Source: Chersky-267 sp963744115 (GTDB lineage Bacteria > Chloroflexota > Limnocylindria > Limnocylindrales > CSP1-4). Taken from it: a stretch of 64,000 nucleotides of DNA. Made by a program: the position numbers and the translations under genes. Where the stretch lies: NCBI GenBank assembly GCA_963744115.1, contig CAVUSI010000001.1:1-64000 (forward strand), written 5' to 3'. Within the stretch, counting starts at the first letter, position 1, and the number at the start of each line of letters is the position of its first letter. The notes under the pieces were generated by a model, which had not been told where the DNA came from, did no database searches, and saw nothing but the letters and a program-made list of their open reading frames with translations. Positions 16,749 to 25,754 of the stretch are shown here, in pieces.

Positions 16749-17240
16749 TCAGCGGGTCCCCCACTGGTAGGTCTGCTTGACCATCCGGAGGTAGACGAAG
16801 GTCTCCGTGTCCCGCACGCCGTCGATCGCCCGGAGCCGTTCCGCGAGGAAGTCGAGGAGCGCGCTGTTGTCCTCGCAGACGACCTCGATCAGGACGTCGT
16901 AGGTGCCGGCGGTGATGACGACGTAGTCGACCTCGGGGAAGGCCGCGACGGCCTCGGCCACGGCGACCAGCCGATCGCGCTCGCAGCGGATCCCGACCAT
17001 CGCCATCTGCTGGAACCCAAGCTTCAGCGGGTCGGTCACGCCGACGACCTGGAGGATGCCGCGCTCGACGAGCCGGTTCGTCCGGGCCCTGACCGCGGCC
17101 TCACTGACGCCGAGCTCGCCGGCGATCTGGGTGAACGGCCGGCGGCCGTCCTGCTGGAGGTGCTCGATGATCCGCTTATCGAGATCCGAGACCTCGTCCG
17201 GGCTGCGACCGTTGCGCCCGCGCGTTCGTGCCTCTCCCAT
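16749..17240 (-). CDS. Lrp/AsnC-family transcriptional regulator
   Basis: 163 residues. N-terminal AsnC helix-turn-helix (DLDKRIIEHLQQDGRRPFTQ, ELGVSEAAVRARTNRLVERG) and C-terminal RAM ligand-binding domain (QMAMVGIRCERDRLVAVAEA, VDYVVITAGTYDVLIEVVC). These regulators respond to amino acids as octamers. ATG 17240 is preceded by GAGGG. An upstream in-frame ATG at 17297 would add an arginine-rich leader and is less likely. The ligand is unknown; its neighbours (a lipoprotein and a GGDEF gene) do not point to one. Confidence 0.9.
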   Translation of the reverse strand: MGEARTRGRNGRSPDEVSDLDKRIIEHLQQDGRRPFTQIAGELGVSEAAVRARTNRLVERGILQVVGVTDPLKLGFQQMAMVGIRCERDRLVAVAEAVAAFPEVDYVVITAGTYDVLIEVVCEDNSALLDFLAERLRAIDGVRDTETFVYLRMVKQTYQWGTR

Positions 17241-17328
17241 CCGACGCCCTCTTCGAAGATGTGGCCGCGAGCCTAGCAGACGGGCATCGTCGGCCACGGC
17301 GCTCCTGAGCGCCCGCTTCCGGCGTGGG

Positions 17329-17952
17329 CTAGGGCCGCTTCGTGGGCTTGGGCTTGGGCTTCTTCGTCGGTTTGGGCTTCTTGGTCGCTTTCGGGGTCGG
17401 CGTGGGTGACGGCGATGGCGTGGCGGTGGGTCCCGGCAGGTCGACCGGCGCGACGGCGCTCTGCTGGAGCGGTCCGATGAGCGGGTAGAGCGCGGCCACG
17501 AGCTTGTCGGCCGCCGTGGTGAAACGCGCCTCGGGCAGGACCGGCGCCCCGTTCTGGACCTGCGGCCCGTACTTCACGAGGATGTTCATCCCGGCGAACG
17601 TGAACGCCGGGTCCCCGAAGCCAGGGAGGTGCTTCGGATCGAACCCGGACTTCGACTGGAGCGCGCCCGTGCTGGTGTACTCCTCGAGGATGAGCGGCCA
17701 GGAGTCGTAGGTCAGGCTCAGTCGCTTGACCGGGTCGGTGCCGGACTCGGCCGTGTTGGCGGCCATCGACAGGCCGGCCTTGCGCAGCTCCTGGTAGACG
17801 CGGTCGACCGAGGCCGGCTCGGCGAGGTGGGGGTCCGGCGTGGCCGTCGGCGTCGGCGCGACGGTGGGCGGCGGCGGCGTTGGGGCCGAGCCGCAGGCGA
17901 CCGCGATCGCGGTCACGGTGAGCAGGACGGAGGCGAGTCGAAAACGGATCAC
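17329..17952 (-). CDS. Predicted lipoprotein with Thr/Pro-rich linkers and lysine-rich tail
   Basis: 207 residues. Starting at GTG 17952, a short basic N-region and the hydrophobic LASVLLTVTAIAV lead to the lipobox AVAC-GS, so the mature protein should be lipid-anchored and extracytoplasmic. A Thr/Pro linker (about 25-40) precedes a globular region of about 120 residues (DRVYQELRKAGLSMAANTAE, FAGMNILVKYGPQVQNG). A second Thr/Pro linker ends in the basic tail of repeated TKKPKP, which may bind the anionic cell wall or membrane. No known family recognised. It is divergent from the Kdp sensor kinase gene with 164 bp between them. Confidence 0.75.
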   Translation of the reverse strand: MIRFRLASVLLTVTAIAVACGSAPTPPPPTVAPTPTATPDPHLAEPASVDRVYQELRKAGLSMAANTAESGTDPVKRLSLTYDSWPLILEEYTSTGALQSKSGFDPKHLPGFGDPAFTFAGMNILVKYGPQVQNGAPVLPEARFTTAADKLVAALYPLIGPLQQSAVAPVDLPGPTATPSPSPTPTPKATKKPKPTKKPKPKPTKRP

Positions 17953-18116
17953 GCGATACCCCAGCACGACGCGGCCCGCTGACCCGAGCGAGCGGGTCGA
18001 GGCTAGCATCGGCCGAGACCGGCGAGGACCGGCCGATGGTCCCACCCCGCAGGTCATTGGTCCCTCCCGCACCGCCCTCGACCGCACACCGCCCGGACCC
18101 GACTACCATCTGGGCG

Positions 18117-19721
18117 ATGAGGCTGAAGCTGCCACCACGCTCGACGCAGACCGTCCGCGTCTGGGGCATCACCGCCGTTCTCCTCGGGCTGGTGACCTTC
18201 GGCGTCGCCGTCCTCGAGGGCCCGGTCGGCGTTCCGAACGCGTCCGCGACGTATCTCCTAGCGGTCGTCGCCTGCGCCGTCGCGTTCGGGACCGGGGCGG
18301 CGATCGTCGCGTCGATCGCCGCGTTCCTGATCTACGACTTCATGTTCATCGAGCCGCTCTACACCCTGACCGTGGGGGATCCTGGCGAATGGCTGAACCT
18401 GCTGCTGCTGGTCGCCGTCGGGATCGTCGTCGGGCGCCTCGCCGCCGGACAACGCGACCGCGCCGAGGTGGCGATCGCGCGCGAGCGCGAGGCGCGCGCG
18501 CTCTTCCGAGTCAGCCGGGGGCTGGCCACGCGGACCGCGACGGCCGACGCTCTCGGCGAGATCGTGGCGATCGTCCGCGCCGAGACCGGCATGGCGCGGG
18601 TCTGGGTCGGCCTCGGCGAACCGAACGGCCCGGAGCGGATCGTGGCCGACACGGCCGGGAGCGGAGCCGCGGTCCGGCCCGCGAGTCAGGCAATCCTCCG
18701 CAGGATGCCCGACGACGTCCCCGCCCAGTGGGTCCGGGTCCACCAGGCGAACGCTCAGAAGATGGCTCGCCGGGAGGTGGCGGAGCGTCCCGAGCTGGGC
18801 TACCGCGTCCATATCGACGCGGGCGGACGGACCCTCGGGTCCTTGTGGGCCCTTCGCGAGCGCTCCGAGCGCGAACCGGACGCGACGGCGACCCGGCTCC
18901 TCGCCGGCTCCGCGGACCTGATCGGACAGGCGCTCGAGCAGGACCGCCTCGCGTCCGAGGCCAAGGCCGCCGAGATCGCCCGTCAGAGTGATGCCATCAA
19001 GACGGCACTGCTCGAGTCGGTGTCCCACGACCTCCGGACGCCGCTGGCCACGATCCGGGCGGCCGCCGGCAGCCTCATGGATCGCGACGCAGACCTGACG
19101 CCGGCCGACCGGGAAGCGAGCGCCGAGGCGATCGATCGGGAGGCCGAGCACCTCAATCGGCTGGTGACGAACCTGCTGGACCTGAGCCGGATCGAGGCCG
19201 GGGCGCTGCGGGCCGACCGTGAGGCGTTCGCGGTCGACGACCTGGTCGATCGGACACTCGACCGGCTGCGACCGCGGCTCGGCGGCCTGGTCCTCGAGAC
19301 CGACCTGCCGGTCACGCTCCCGGCGGTCCTCGTCGACCCGGTGTTCTTCGACCAGATCCTGACCAACCTGGTCGAGAACGCACTGAAGTACGTCCCGTCG
19401 GGCCGGACGATCCGGATCTTGGCGCTCCCGGAGCCTGACGCCGTGCGCCTGACCGTCGAGGACTCCGGCCCAGGGGTGCCGGACGACGCGCTCCCGCATC
19501 TCTTCGAGAAGTTCTTCCGGGCACCCCAGGACGGCCGGCGGTCGCGCCCGGGGGTGGGGGTCGGTCTGGCGGTCGTCCGCGGACTTGCCGAGGCGATGGG
19601 CGGTCGGGTCGGGGCGCGGCGCAGCGCCCTCGGTGGCCTGGCCGTCGACCTCGACCTGCCGCGCGCACCCGTCCCCGATGAACCGCCGGTGGCCGTCGAG
19701 GCGCGGGAGGCCGCGGGATGA
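18117..19721 (+). CDS. kdpD: KdpD kinase half: DUF4118-GAF-histidine kinase
   Basis: 534 residues corresponding to the C-terminal half of KdpD. DUF4118 membrane unit with three to four helices (about 15-110, ending IYDFMFIEPLYTLTV), GAF-like domain (about 130-270), HisKA with phospho-acceptor H in ESVSHDLRTPLATIRAA, and HATPase with N-box LTNLVENALKYVP, G1 EDSGPGVPDDALPHLFEKFF and G2 GVGVGLAVVRGL. The N-terminal KdpD sensor/USP half is missing here and is encoded separately after kdpC. It should sense low potassium or turgor and phosphorylate KdpE. ATG 18117 begins the first basic/hydrophobic segment. It overlaps kdpE by 4 nt. Confidence 0.92.
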   Translation: MRLKLPPRSTQTVRVWGITAVLLGLVTFGVAVLEGPVGVPNASATYLLAVVACAVAFGTGAAIVASIAAFLIYDFMFIEPLYTLTVGDPGEWLNLLLLVAVGIVVGRLAAGQRDRAEVAIAREREARALFRVSRGLATRTATADALGEIVAIVRAETGMARVWVGLGEPNGPERIVADTAGSGAAVRPASQAILRRMPDDVPAQWVRVHQANAQKMARREVAERPELGYRVHIDAGGRTLGSLWALRERSEREPDATATRLLAGSADLIGQALEQDRLASEAKAAEIARQSDAIKTALLESVSHDLRTPLATIRAAAGSLMDRDADLTPADREASAEAIDREAEHLNRLVTNLLDLSRIEAGALRADREAFAVDDLVDRTLDRLRPRLGGLVLETDLPVTLPAVLVDPVFFDQILTNLVENALKYVPSGRTIRILALPEPDAVRLTVEDSGPGVPDDALPHLFEKFFRAPQDGRRSRPGVGVGLAVVRGLAEAMGGRVGARRSALGGLAVDLDLPRAPVPDEPPVAVEAREAAG

Positions 19722-20434
19722 CCGATCGGCGCGAGGGGACCGGCGCCACGGTGCTGATCGTCGAGGACGACGCCTCGACCCGGATGGAGGTCGCCAGGAA
19801 CCTGGTCGCGCACGGGTACCGCGTCGAGGAGGCCGCGAACGCCACCGAGGCGCTCCGGGCCTGGGGCGCCCGGCGACCCGACCTCATCCTGCTCGACCTT
19901 GGCCTGCCCGACGCGGATGGTCTCCTGATCATCCGGCGAGTGCGCCGCGATGCGACCACGCCGATCCTCGTCGTCTCGGCACGGGGCGAGGAGCGGACCA
20001 AGGTCGACGCGCTCGAGGCCGGCGCCGACGACTACGTCACGAAGCCCTTCGGCATCCCCGAGCTCCACGCCAGGATCCGGGTCGGACTGCGGCGAGCCGC
20101 CGGTCCGGCTGCCGATCCTGACGGCATCCTGCGCAACGGCACGATCGAGCTGGACGTCGCCGCCCACGAGGTCCGGGTCGCGGGGAAGCCGATCGCCCTG
20201 ACGCCGCACGAGTTCCGGATCCTCGCCCTGCTCCTTGGGTACCCCGGACGCGTCGTCACACGGGGGCGCCTCCTCCGAGCGATCTGGGGCGAGGCCTACG
20301 CCGGCGAGGACCACTATCTGCACGTGTACGTGAGCCAGATCCGACGCAAGATCGCGGCGGCCGACCCGGACGGCGAGCTGCGCGACCTCATCACGGCCGA
20401 GCCCTCCGTCGGCTACCGGGTGCGCAACGGCTGA
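19718..20434 (+). CDS. kdpE: KdpE response regulator
   Basis: 238 residues. Receiver domain (about 10-125) with acidic pair VEDDAS, phospho-acceptor in ILLDLGLPDADG and lysine in DDYVTKPF. OmpR/PhoB winged helix (about 140-235) with ALTPHEFRILALLLGYPGRV and YLHVYVSQIRRKI. Expected to activate kdpFABC when phosphorylated by the adjacent kinase. ATGA overlap with the kinase gene indicates translational coupling. Confidence 0.93.
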   Translation: MTDRREGTGATVLIVEDDASTRMEVARNLVAHGYRVEEAANATEALRAWGARRPDLILLDLGLPDADGLLIIRRVRRDATTPILVVSARGEERTKVDALEAGADDYVTKPFGIPELHARIRVGLRRAAGPAADPDGILRNGTIELDVAAHEVRVAGKPIALTPHEFRILALLLGYPGRVVTRGRLLRAIWGEAYAGEDHYLHVYVSQIRRKIAAADPDGELRDLITAEPSVGYRVRNG

Positions 20435-20514
20435 CCCCACCTTGAGCGATCCCTGAGCGCCTGACGACCCGGGACCCCCGGTCGCCTCTTGGACGGTCGG
20501 AGCAGTCTCGAGAC

Positions 20515-20787
20515 ATGACCGACCTCACGCCGGGCGATTTCGACGAGCGCCAGGCCATCGCGACCATCGAGCACGAGCTCCGCCTGGTGACGGACGCCAT
20601 CGGACTCGTCGCCAGCGGTCGCTACCCCAGCGTCACCGTGGCGGGGATCCACTTCGGGGACCAGATCCTCGACGCGGCCCGGCGCGAGGCCGACGCCAGC
20701 GGCGTCCGCGTCCGCCAGCTCTTCCCCGCCGACGAGTCGGGTGCGGACCTGATCGTCGAGCGTGTCGACACGCCGGAGGGAGCGTGA
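20515..20787 (+). CDS. Hypothetical protein in the kdp locus
   Basis: 90 residues with no recognised domain. It is charged and helical at the start (DERQAIATIEHELRLVTDAI), then VTVAGIHFGDQILDAARREA and an acidic end. It lies between kdpE and a stand-alone receiver gene, with its stop overlapping the receiver start, so the two are probably made together. No clear Shine-Dalgarno sequence precedes ATG 20515. A role in signal output of the Kdp system is only inferred from position. Confidence 0.7.
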   Translation: MTDLTPGDFDERQAIATIEHELRLVTDAIGLVASGRYPSVTVAGIHFGDQILDAARREADASGVRVRQLFPADESGADLIVERVDTPEGA

Positions 20788-21170
20788 TGACCCGCCGATC
20801 CGTCCTGCTCGTCGAGGACGACGAGGCGCTCCGGTCGATCCTCGCCCGCCACTTGCGGGCCCGCGGGTACGTGGTGCTCGAGGCGGACTCCTCCGAGGCA
20901 GCGGTCGGGATCCTCGGGTCCGGGTCGCGGCCGTCCGCTGTGGTCCTGGATATCAACCTGCCCGGCGACACCGGTTGGTCGCTCCTGCGTGATCGGCGCC
21001 ACCTGGCCGCCGCCGGCGATCCGCCGGTCGTGATCGCCAGCGCGACGACGGTCAGCCCGCACCGACTCGAGGAGTTCGGCGTCGCGGGCTATCTCCCCAA
21101 GCCGTTCCCGCTCGAGACGCTGCTCTCGACCCTCGAACGCCTGCTGAACCCGGAGGATGGTGGTTCATGA
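20787..21170 (+). CDS. Stand-alone receiver-domain protein in the kdp locus
   Basis: 127 residues made only of a response-regulator receiver: VLLVEDDEALRSILARHL, phospho-acceptor Asp in AVVLDINLPGDTGWSLL, the switch Thr/Ser region VIASATT and lysine in AGYLPKPFPLETLL. No output domain follows. GGAGGG lies 7 nt before ATG 20787; the overlapping GTG 20784 is an alternative. Its stop overlaps the kdpF start. It could accept phosphate from the KdpD kinase half and act as a phosphate sink or single-domain messenger; this is inference. Confidence 0.88.
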   Translation: MTRRSVLLVEDDEALRSILARHLRARGYVVLEADSSEAAVGILGSGSRPSAVVLDINLPGDTGWSLLRDRRHLAAAGDPPVVIASATTVSPHRLEEFGVAGYLPKPFPLETLLSTLERLLNPEDGGS

Positions 21171-21256
21171 ACCTGCTGGAGCTTCTGACGGGCGTGGTCA
21201 CCGTGCTCGTCTTCATCTACCTGTTCTGGGCGCTGCTGCGACCGGAGGATCTGTAG
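21167..21256 (+). CDS. kdpF: KdpF small membrane subunit
   Basis: 29 residues, MNLLELLTGVVTVLVFIYLF then WALLRPEDL. One transmembrane helix followed by the LLRPE(D/K) ending typical of KdpF, directly before kdpA. It stabilises the KdpFABC complex in the membrane. Its ATG overlaps the receiver stop (ATGA), and only 4 nt separate it from kdpA. Confidence 0.93.
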   Translation: MNLLELLTGVVTVLVFIYLFWALLRPEDL

Positions 21257-21260
21257 CCCG

Positions 21261-22973
21261 ATGCAAACCGCCGATATCCTGACTCTGATCGTCCTCGCCG
21301 CCGCGATCCTCATCGCCACCCCCATCGTCGGGTCGTATATCGCCAAGGTGATGGAGGGTGAGCGGACTCTCCTCAGCCCGGTCCTCGTCCCGATCGAGCG
21401 CGGGATCTACCGCGCCTGCGGGATCGACGAGACGGCCGAACAGGGCTGGAAGGCCTACACGGTCTCCGTCCTCGTCCTGGCGATCGTCGCCATCGTCGCC
21501 CTGTTCCTGATGCTCCGGCTGCAGGACGTCCTGCCGCTCAACCCGGCCGGGAACGCCGCCCAGTCCCCCGACCTGGCCTTCAACACGGCCGTCAGCTTCG
21601 AGACGAACACCAACTGGCAGAACTACTCGGGCGAGACCGGCGCGACATACCTCACCCAGGCCGTCGGTCTCGCGGTCCGGAACTTCACCTCCGCCGCTGC
21701 CGGTCTGGTTGTCGCGGTCGCGCTCGTCCGCGGCCTGGTCCGCCGGAACGCCTCGACGCTCGGCAACTTCTGGGTGGACATCACCCGCGCCACGTTGTAC
21801 GTGCTGCTGCCGGTTGCCTTCATCTTCGCGATCATCCTGGTCTGGCAGGGCGTCCCGCAGACGTGGGACGGACCGTCGACGGTGACCACCCTCCAGGGCG
21901 CCCACCAGACGATCGCCATCGGCCCGATCGCATCGCAGGAGTCGATCAAGGAGCTGGGCAACAACGGCGGCGGATTCCTCAACGCCAACTCCGCCCACCC
22001 GTTCGAGAACCCGACGGGCCTGACCAACCTCCTCGAGATGTTCATGATCCTGCTGTTCCCGTTCTCGCTGACCTACATGTTCGGCCGCTACGCCGGGAAC
22101 CAGCGCCAGGGCTGGACGATCTTCGGGGCGATGGCCATCGTGCTCGGGATCGGTGCGCTCGTGGCGATGTCCGGGGAGGCCGGGGGCAACCCGCTGTTCC
22201 CCGCGGGCGTGAACCAGGCCCTCGGCAACATGGAGGGTAAAGAGATCCGGTTTGGGTCCGCCCTCGGCGGACTGTGGGCCGCAGTCACGACCGGAACGAG
22301 CACGGGCGCGATCAACGCCTGGCACGACAGCTTCCAGCCGATCGCAGGGATGGTCCCGCTGTTCAACATGGAGCTCGGCGAAGTCACCCCGGGCGGGATC
22401 GGCGCCGGCCTGTACGGGATGCTGATCATCGGGGCGATCCTGGCCGTGTTCATCGCCGGGCTGATGGTCGGCCGGACCCCGGAGTACCTCGGCAAGAAGG
22501 TCGAGGCATTCGAGATGAAGATGGCGATGCTCGTCGCGCTCGTCCTCGGCGCGAGCATCCTGGGCTTCACCGCCCTCGCCACGGTCACCACGGCCGGACA
22601 AGCCGGCCCGCTCAACCCCGGACCGCACGGCTTCAGCGAGATCCTCTACGCGTTCTCCAGCCAGACCGGGAACAACGGCTCGGCCTTCGCCGGCCTGACC
22701 GGAAACACGCCCTTCTACAACATCACCGGTGGCTTCGCGATGCTGCTCGGACGGTACGGGATGATCGTCCCGATCCTCGCCCTGGCCGGCTCGATGGCCG
22801 CCAAACGGCGCGTGGCCCCCTCGCTCGGGACGTTCCCGACGACGGGCCCGCTGTTCACCATCCTCCTGATCGGCGTGGTCATCATCGTCGGGGCGCTCAC
22901 GTTCTTCCCGGCGCTGGCCCTCGGCCCGATCGTGGAGCAACTCCTCCAGAACGCTGCGGTGGTCCACCCATGA
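21261..22973 (+). CDS. kdpA: KdpA potassium-binding channel subunit
   Basis: 570 residues, the usual KdpA length, with about ten membrane helices. The selectivity-filter repeats are visible: SFETNTNWQNYSGE (first), ELGNNGGGFLNANSAHPFEN (second), AVTTGTSTGAINAWHD (third) and SQTGNNGSAFAGLTGN (fourth). It forms the high-affinity K+ entry path of the P-type ATPase complex. The stop overlaps the kdpB ATG. Confidence 0.97.
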   Translation: MQTADILTLIVLAAAILIATPIVGSYIAKVMEGERTLLSPVLVPIERGIYRACGIDETAEQGWKAYTVSVLVLAIVAIVALFLMLRLQDVLPLNPAGNAAQSPDLAFNTAVSFETNTNWQNYSGETGATYLTQAVGLAVRNFTSAAAGLVVAVALVRGLVRRNASTLGNFWVDITRATLYVLLPVAFIFAIILVWQGVPQTWDGPSTVTTLQGAHQTIAIGPIASQESIKELGNNGGGFLNANSAHPFENPTGLTNLLEMFMILLFPFSLTYMFGRYAGNQRQGWTIFGAMAIVLGIGALVAMSGEAGGNPLFPAGVNQALGNMEGKEIRFGSALGGLWAAVTTGTSTGAINAWHDSFQPIAGMVPLFNMELGEVTPGGIGAGLYGMLIIGAILAVFIAGLMVGRTPEYLGKKVEAFEMKMAMLVALVLGASILGFTALATVTTAGQAGPLNPGPHGFSEILYAFSSQTGNNGSAFAGLTGNTPFYNITGGFAMLLGRYGMIVPILALAGSMAAKRRVAPSLGTFPTTGPLFTILLIGVVIIVGALTFFPALALGPIVEQLLQNAAVVHP

Positions 22974-25154
22974 GCCTCACACCTACGAACCTCTCCGTCG
23001 ATCTCGGGCGCGGTACCCGCCGCTTCCAGCGGTTCGTCGTCGGCGGCGGCCAGAAGCCCGCCTCGGGCGAGCCTCGGAAGCCCCGCGGCGTGCTCGACCC
23101 CGAGCTCCTCCGGGCAGCGCTGCCCGAGTCCGTCCGGAAGCTGCATCCGCGCCACCTGATCAAGAACCCGGTCATGTTCGTGGTCGAGATCACCGCGGTC
23201 CTCGTCACGCTGACCGCGATCGCCGGCGCCACCGGCGCGCAGCCCGAGACGGCCACCTCCGGCGGGCTCGGGTTCCAGATCCAGATCGCCGTCTGGCTGT
23301 GGTTCACCGTCCTGTTCGCGACCTACGCCGAGGCCGTCGCCGAGGCGCGCGGACGTGCCCAGGCGGCCACGCTTCGCAAGACCCGATCCGAGACCTCGGC
23401 CCACCGGCGCCGGGCGGACGGCACGCTCGAGGACGTCGGGTCCTCCGAGCTGCGCAAGGGCGACATCATCGTCATCGAGGAGGGCGAGACGATCGCCGGC
23501 GACGGCGACGTCGTCGAGGGCGTCGGGTTCGTCAACGAGGCGGCGATCACAGGCGAGTCGGCACCCGTCCTCAAGGAGCCCGGCACCGACATCCGGAGCT
23601 CGGTCACCGGCGGAACGACGTTGGTGAGCGACCGGATCGTGGTGCGGGTGACGGCCGACCCGGGCGAGACCTTCCTCGACCGGATGATCGCCCTGGTCGA
23701 GGGCGCCAAGCGGCAGCGGACGCCGAACGAGATCGCCTTGTCGATCCTTCTCGCCGGCCTGTCGATCATCTTCCTGATGGCCGTCGTCACGCTCCGTCCG
23801 TTCGGCTTGTACGCCGGGACGACCGTCGACACGGTCGCCCTGATCGCACTGCTCGTCTGCCTCATCCCGACGACGATCGGCGGCCTGCTGTCGGCGATCG
23901 GCATCGCCGGCATGGACCGGGTCGCCCGGTTCAACGTGCTGGCGATGAGCGGCCGAGCGGTCGAGGCGTCGGGCGACGTGGACGTGATCCTCCTCGACAA
24001 GACCGGCACCATCACCTACGGCAACCGCCTTGCGGCGTCGATCTGGCCGGCACCGGGCGTCGCCGAGCTCGACGTGGTCAACGCGGCGCTCGTGTCGTCG
24101 ATCCAGGACGAGACGCCGGAGGGCCGGTCGATCGTCGAGCTCGCCAGGACACGACTGGGCACGCTCGGCGCCGCCGCCGGAACGACCGACGAGGCCGGTT
24201 TCCAGAAGCTGAGCGCCGAGATCGACGAGGAGATCCCGTTCCGGGCCGAGACCCGCACCAGCGGCGTCCGAACGACCGCCGGTGTGACGATCCTGAAGGG
24301 TGCGGTCGACGCGATCCGTACCCGCCTCGGCGACCGGTTGCCGCCCGAGGTCGTGGCCGAGACCGACCGGATCGCCGACCTCGGCGGGACACCGCTCGTC
24401 CTCGAGCGCGACGGTGCCGCCCTCGGGGTGATCGAGCTCAAGGACACCGTCAAGGAAGGGCTGGTCGAGCGCTTCGCGGAATTCCGCAAGATGGGCATCC
24501 GGACGGTGATGATCACCGGCGACAACCCCCGGACGGCCGCGACGATCGCGCGCGAAGCCGGCGTCGACGACTACATCGCCGAGGCGACCCCGGAGATGAA
24601 GATCGCGCTTCATCCGCAAGGAGCAGGCGGACGGCCACCTGGTCGCGATGACCGGCGACGGCACCAACGACGCGCCGGCACTGGCCCAGTCGGACGTCGG
24701 CCTGGCGATGAACAGCGGCACGTCCGCGGCCAAGGACGCCGCCAACATGGTCGACCTCGACTCGGATCCGACCAAGCTGCTCGAGGTCATCGCCATCGGC
24801 AAGCAGCTCCTGATCACGCGCGGCTCGATCACCACGTTCTCGATCTCGAACGACGTCGCGAAATACTTCGCGATCGTGCCGGCGATGTTCGTCGCGGTCT
24901 ATCCGGCCCTCAACGGGCTGAACATCATGGGCCTGTCGACCCCGCAGAGCGCCATCCTGTCGGCGGTCATCTTCAACGCGCTGATCATCGTGGCGCTCAT
25001 CCCGCTGGCCCTTCGCGGCGTCGGCTTCCGTGCCGCGCCGGCCAGCGTCCTGCTCCAGCGCAACCTGCTCATCTATGGCCTCGGCGGCTTGATCGCCCCG
25101 TTCATCGGTATCAAGGCGATCGACGTCGTCGTGACCGCCCTCCATCTCGCCTAG
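22970..25154 (+). CDS. kdpB: KdpB ATPase subunit, interrupted by a single-base frameshift
   Basis: About 727 residues once corrected; the energising P-type ATPase subunit. Visible motifs: actuator AAITGESAPVLKEPG, phosphorylation site ILLDKTGTITYGNRLAAS, nucleotide domain, and in the second frame MTGDGTNDAPALAQSDVGLA, then the C-terminal membrane helices ending VVTALHLA. Frame 2 breaks at 24608-24610: ...EMKIAL is followed by HPQGAGG, but dropping one base (T or C of CTTCATCC) gives EMKIALIRKEQADGHLVAMT, the family sequence. Total length is 3n+1, so only this one insertion is needed. No slippery heptamer is present, so an assembly error or recent mutation is likelier than programmed frameshifting. 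Confidence 0.93.
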
Positions 25155-25166
25155 GACCGAACGACC

Positions 25167-25754
25167 ATGCGAACCTTCCTTCGTCAACAGCTCTGGCCGG
25201 CCATCGCGATCCTGGTCGCGCTCACGGTCATCACCGGGATCGTCTACCCGGCGGCCGTCACCGTGATCGCCCAGGTGGCGTTCAAGTCGCAGGCGAACGG
25301 CTCGTTCATCATCACCGCCGACGGCCGGACGATCGGGTCGAGCCTGATCGGCCAGGCCTTCGACGACCCCAAGTACTTCACCGGCCGGCTGTCGGCCGCC
25401 GGCACCGACGGCTACGATGCGAATTCGTCCGCGGGCTCGAACCTCGGGCCGACCAACCAGGACCTGATCGACCGCGTCACGAAGCAGGTGGATGAGATGC
25501 GCGCCGCGAACGGCGATGCCCCGATCCCGGTCGACCTCGTCACCACCTCCGCGTCGGGGCTCGACCCGAACATCAGCCCGGCCGCCGCCCAGTACCAGGT
25601 CGCCCGGGTCGCCAAGGCGCGGGGCATGACCGAGCCGGACGTCCAGGCCGCCGTCGCCCGCCACACGGAGGGGACCTTGCTCGGGTTCATCGGCCAGCCT
25701 CGGGTCAACGTCCTGCTGCTGAACCTCGACCTCGACGGGCTGCTCGCGAAGTGA
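25167..25754 (+). CDS. kdpC: KdpC subunit
   Basis: 195 residues. One N-terminal membrane helix (LWPAIAILVALTVITGIVYP) and a periplasmic-side domain with SLIGQAFDDPKYFTGRLSA, SSAGSNLGPTNQDL, PIPVDLVTTSASGLDPNISP and VNVLLLNLDLDGLL, all KdpC hallmarks. It assists ATP binding and assembly of the KdpFABC pump. Its stop overlaps the GTG of the KdpD sensor half. Confidence 0.96.
   Translation: MRTFLRQQLWPAIAILVALTVITGIVYPAAVTVIAQVAFKSQANGSFIITADGRTIGSSLIGQAFDDPKYFTGRLSAAGTDGYDANSSAGSNLGPTNQDLIDRVTKQVDEMRAANGDAPIPVDLVTTSASGLDPNISPAAAQYQVARVAKARGMTEPDVQAAVARHTEGTLLGFIGQPRVNVLLLNLDLDGLLAK

Noticed and set aside
21213..22967. 584-residue open frame on the minus strand
   Set aside because: Antisense of kdpA, whose filter motifs are clear on the plus strand.
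24600..24650. Programmed ribosomal frameshift in kdpB
   Set aside because: No slippery heptamer, no obvious stimulatory structure, and other unrelated genes in the window show the same single-base insertions.
22274..25495. Single 1073-residue fusion protein covering kdpB
   Set aside because: The frame upstream of 22970 is a shadow of kdpA and downstream of 24610 is out of the KdpB frame; only the middle is real.
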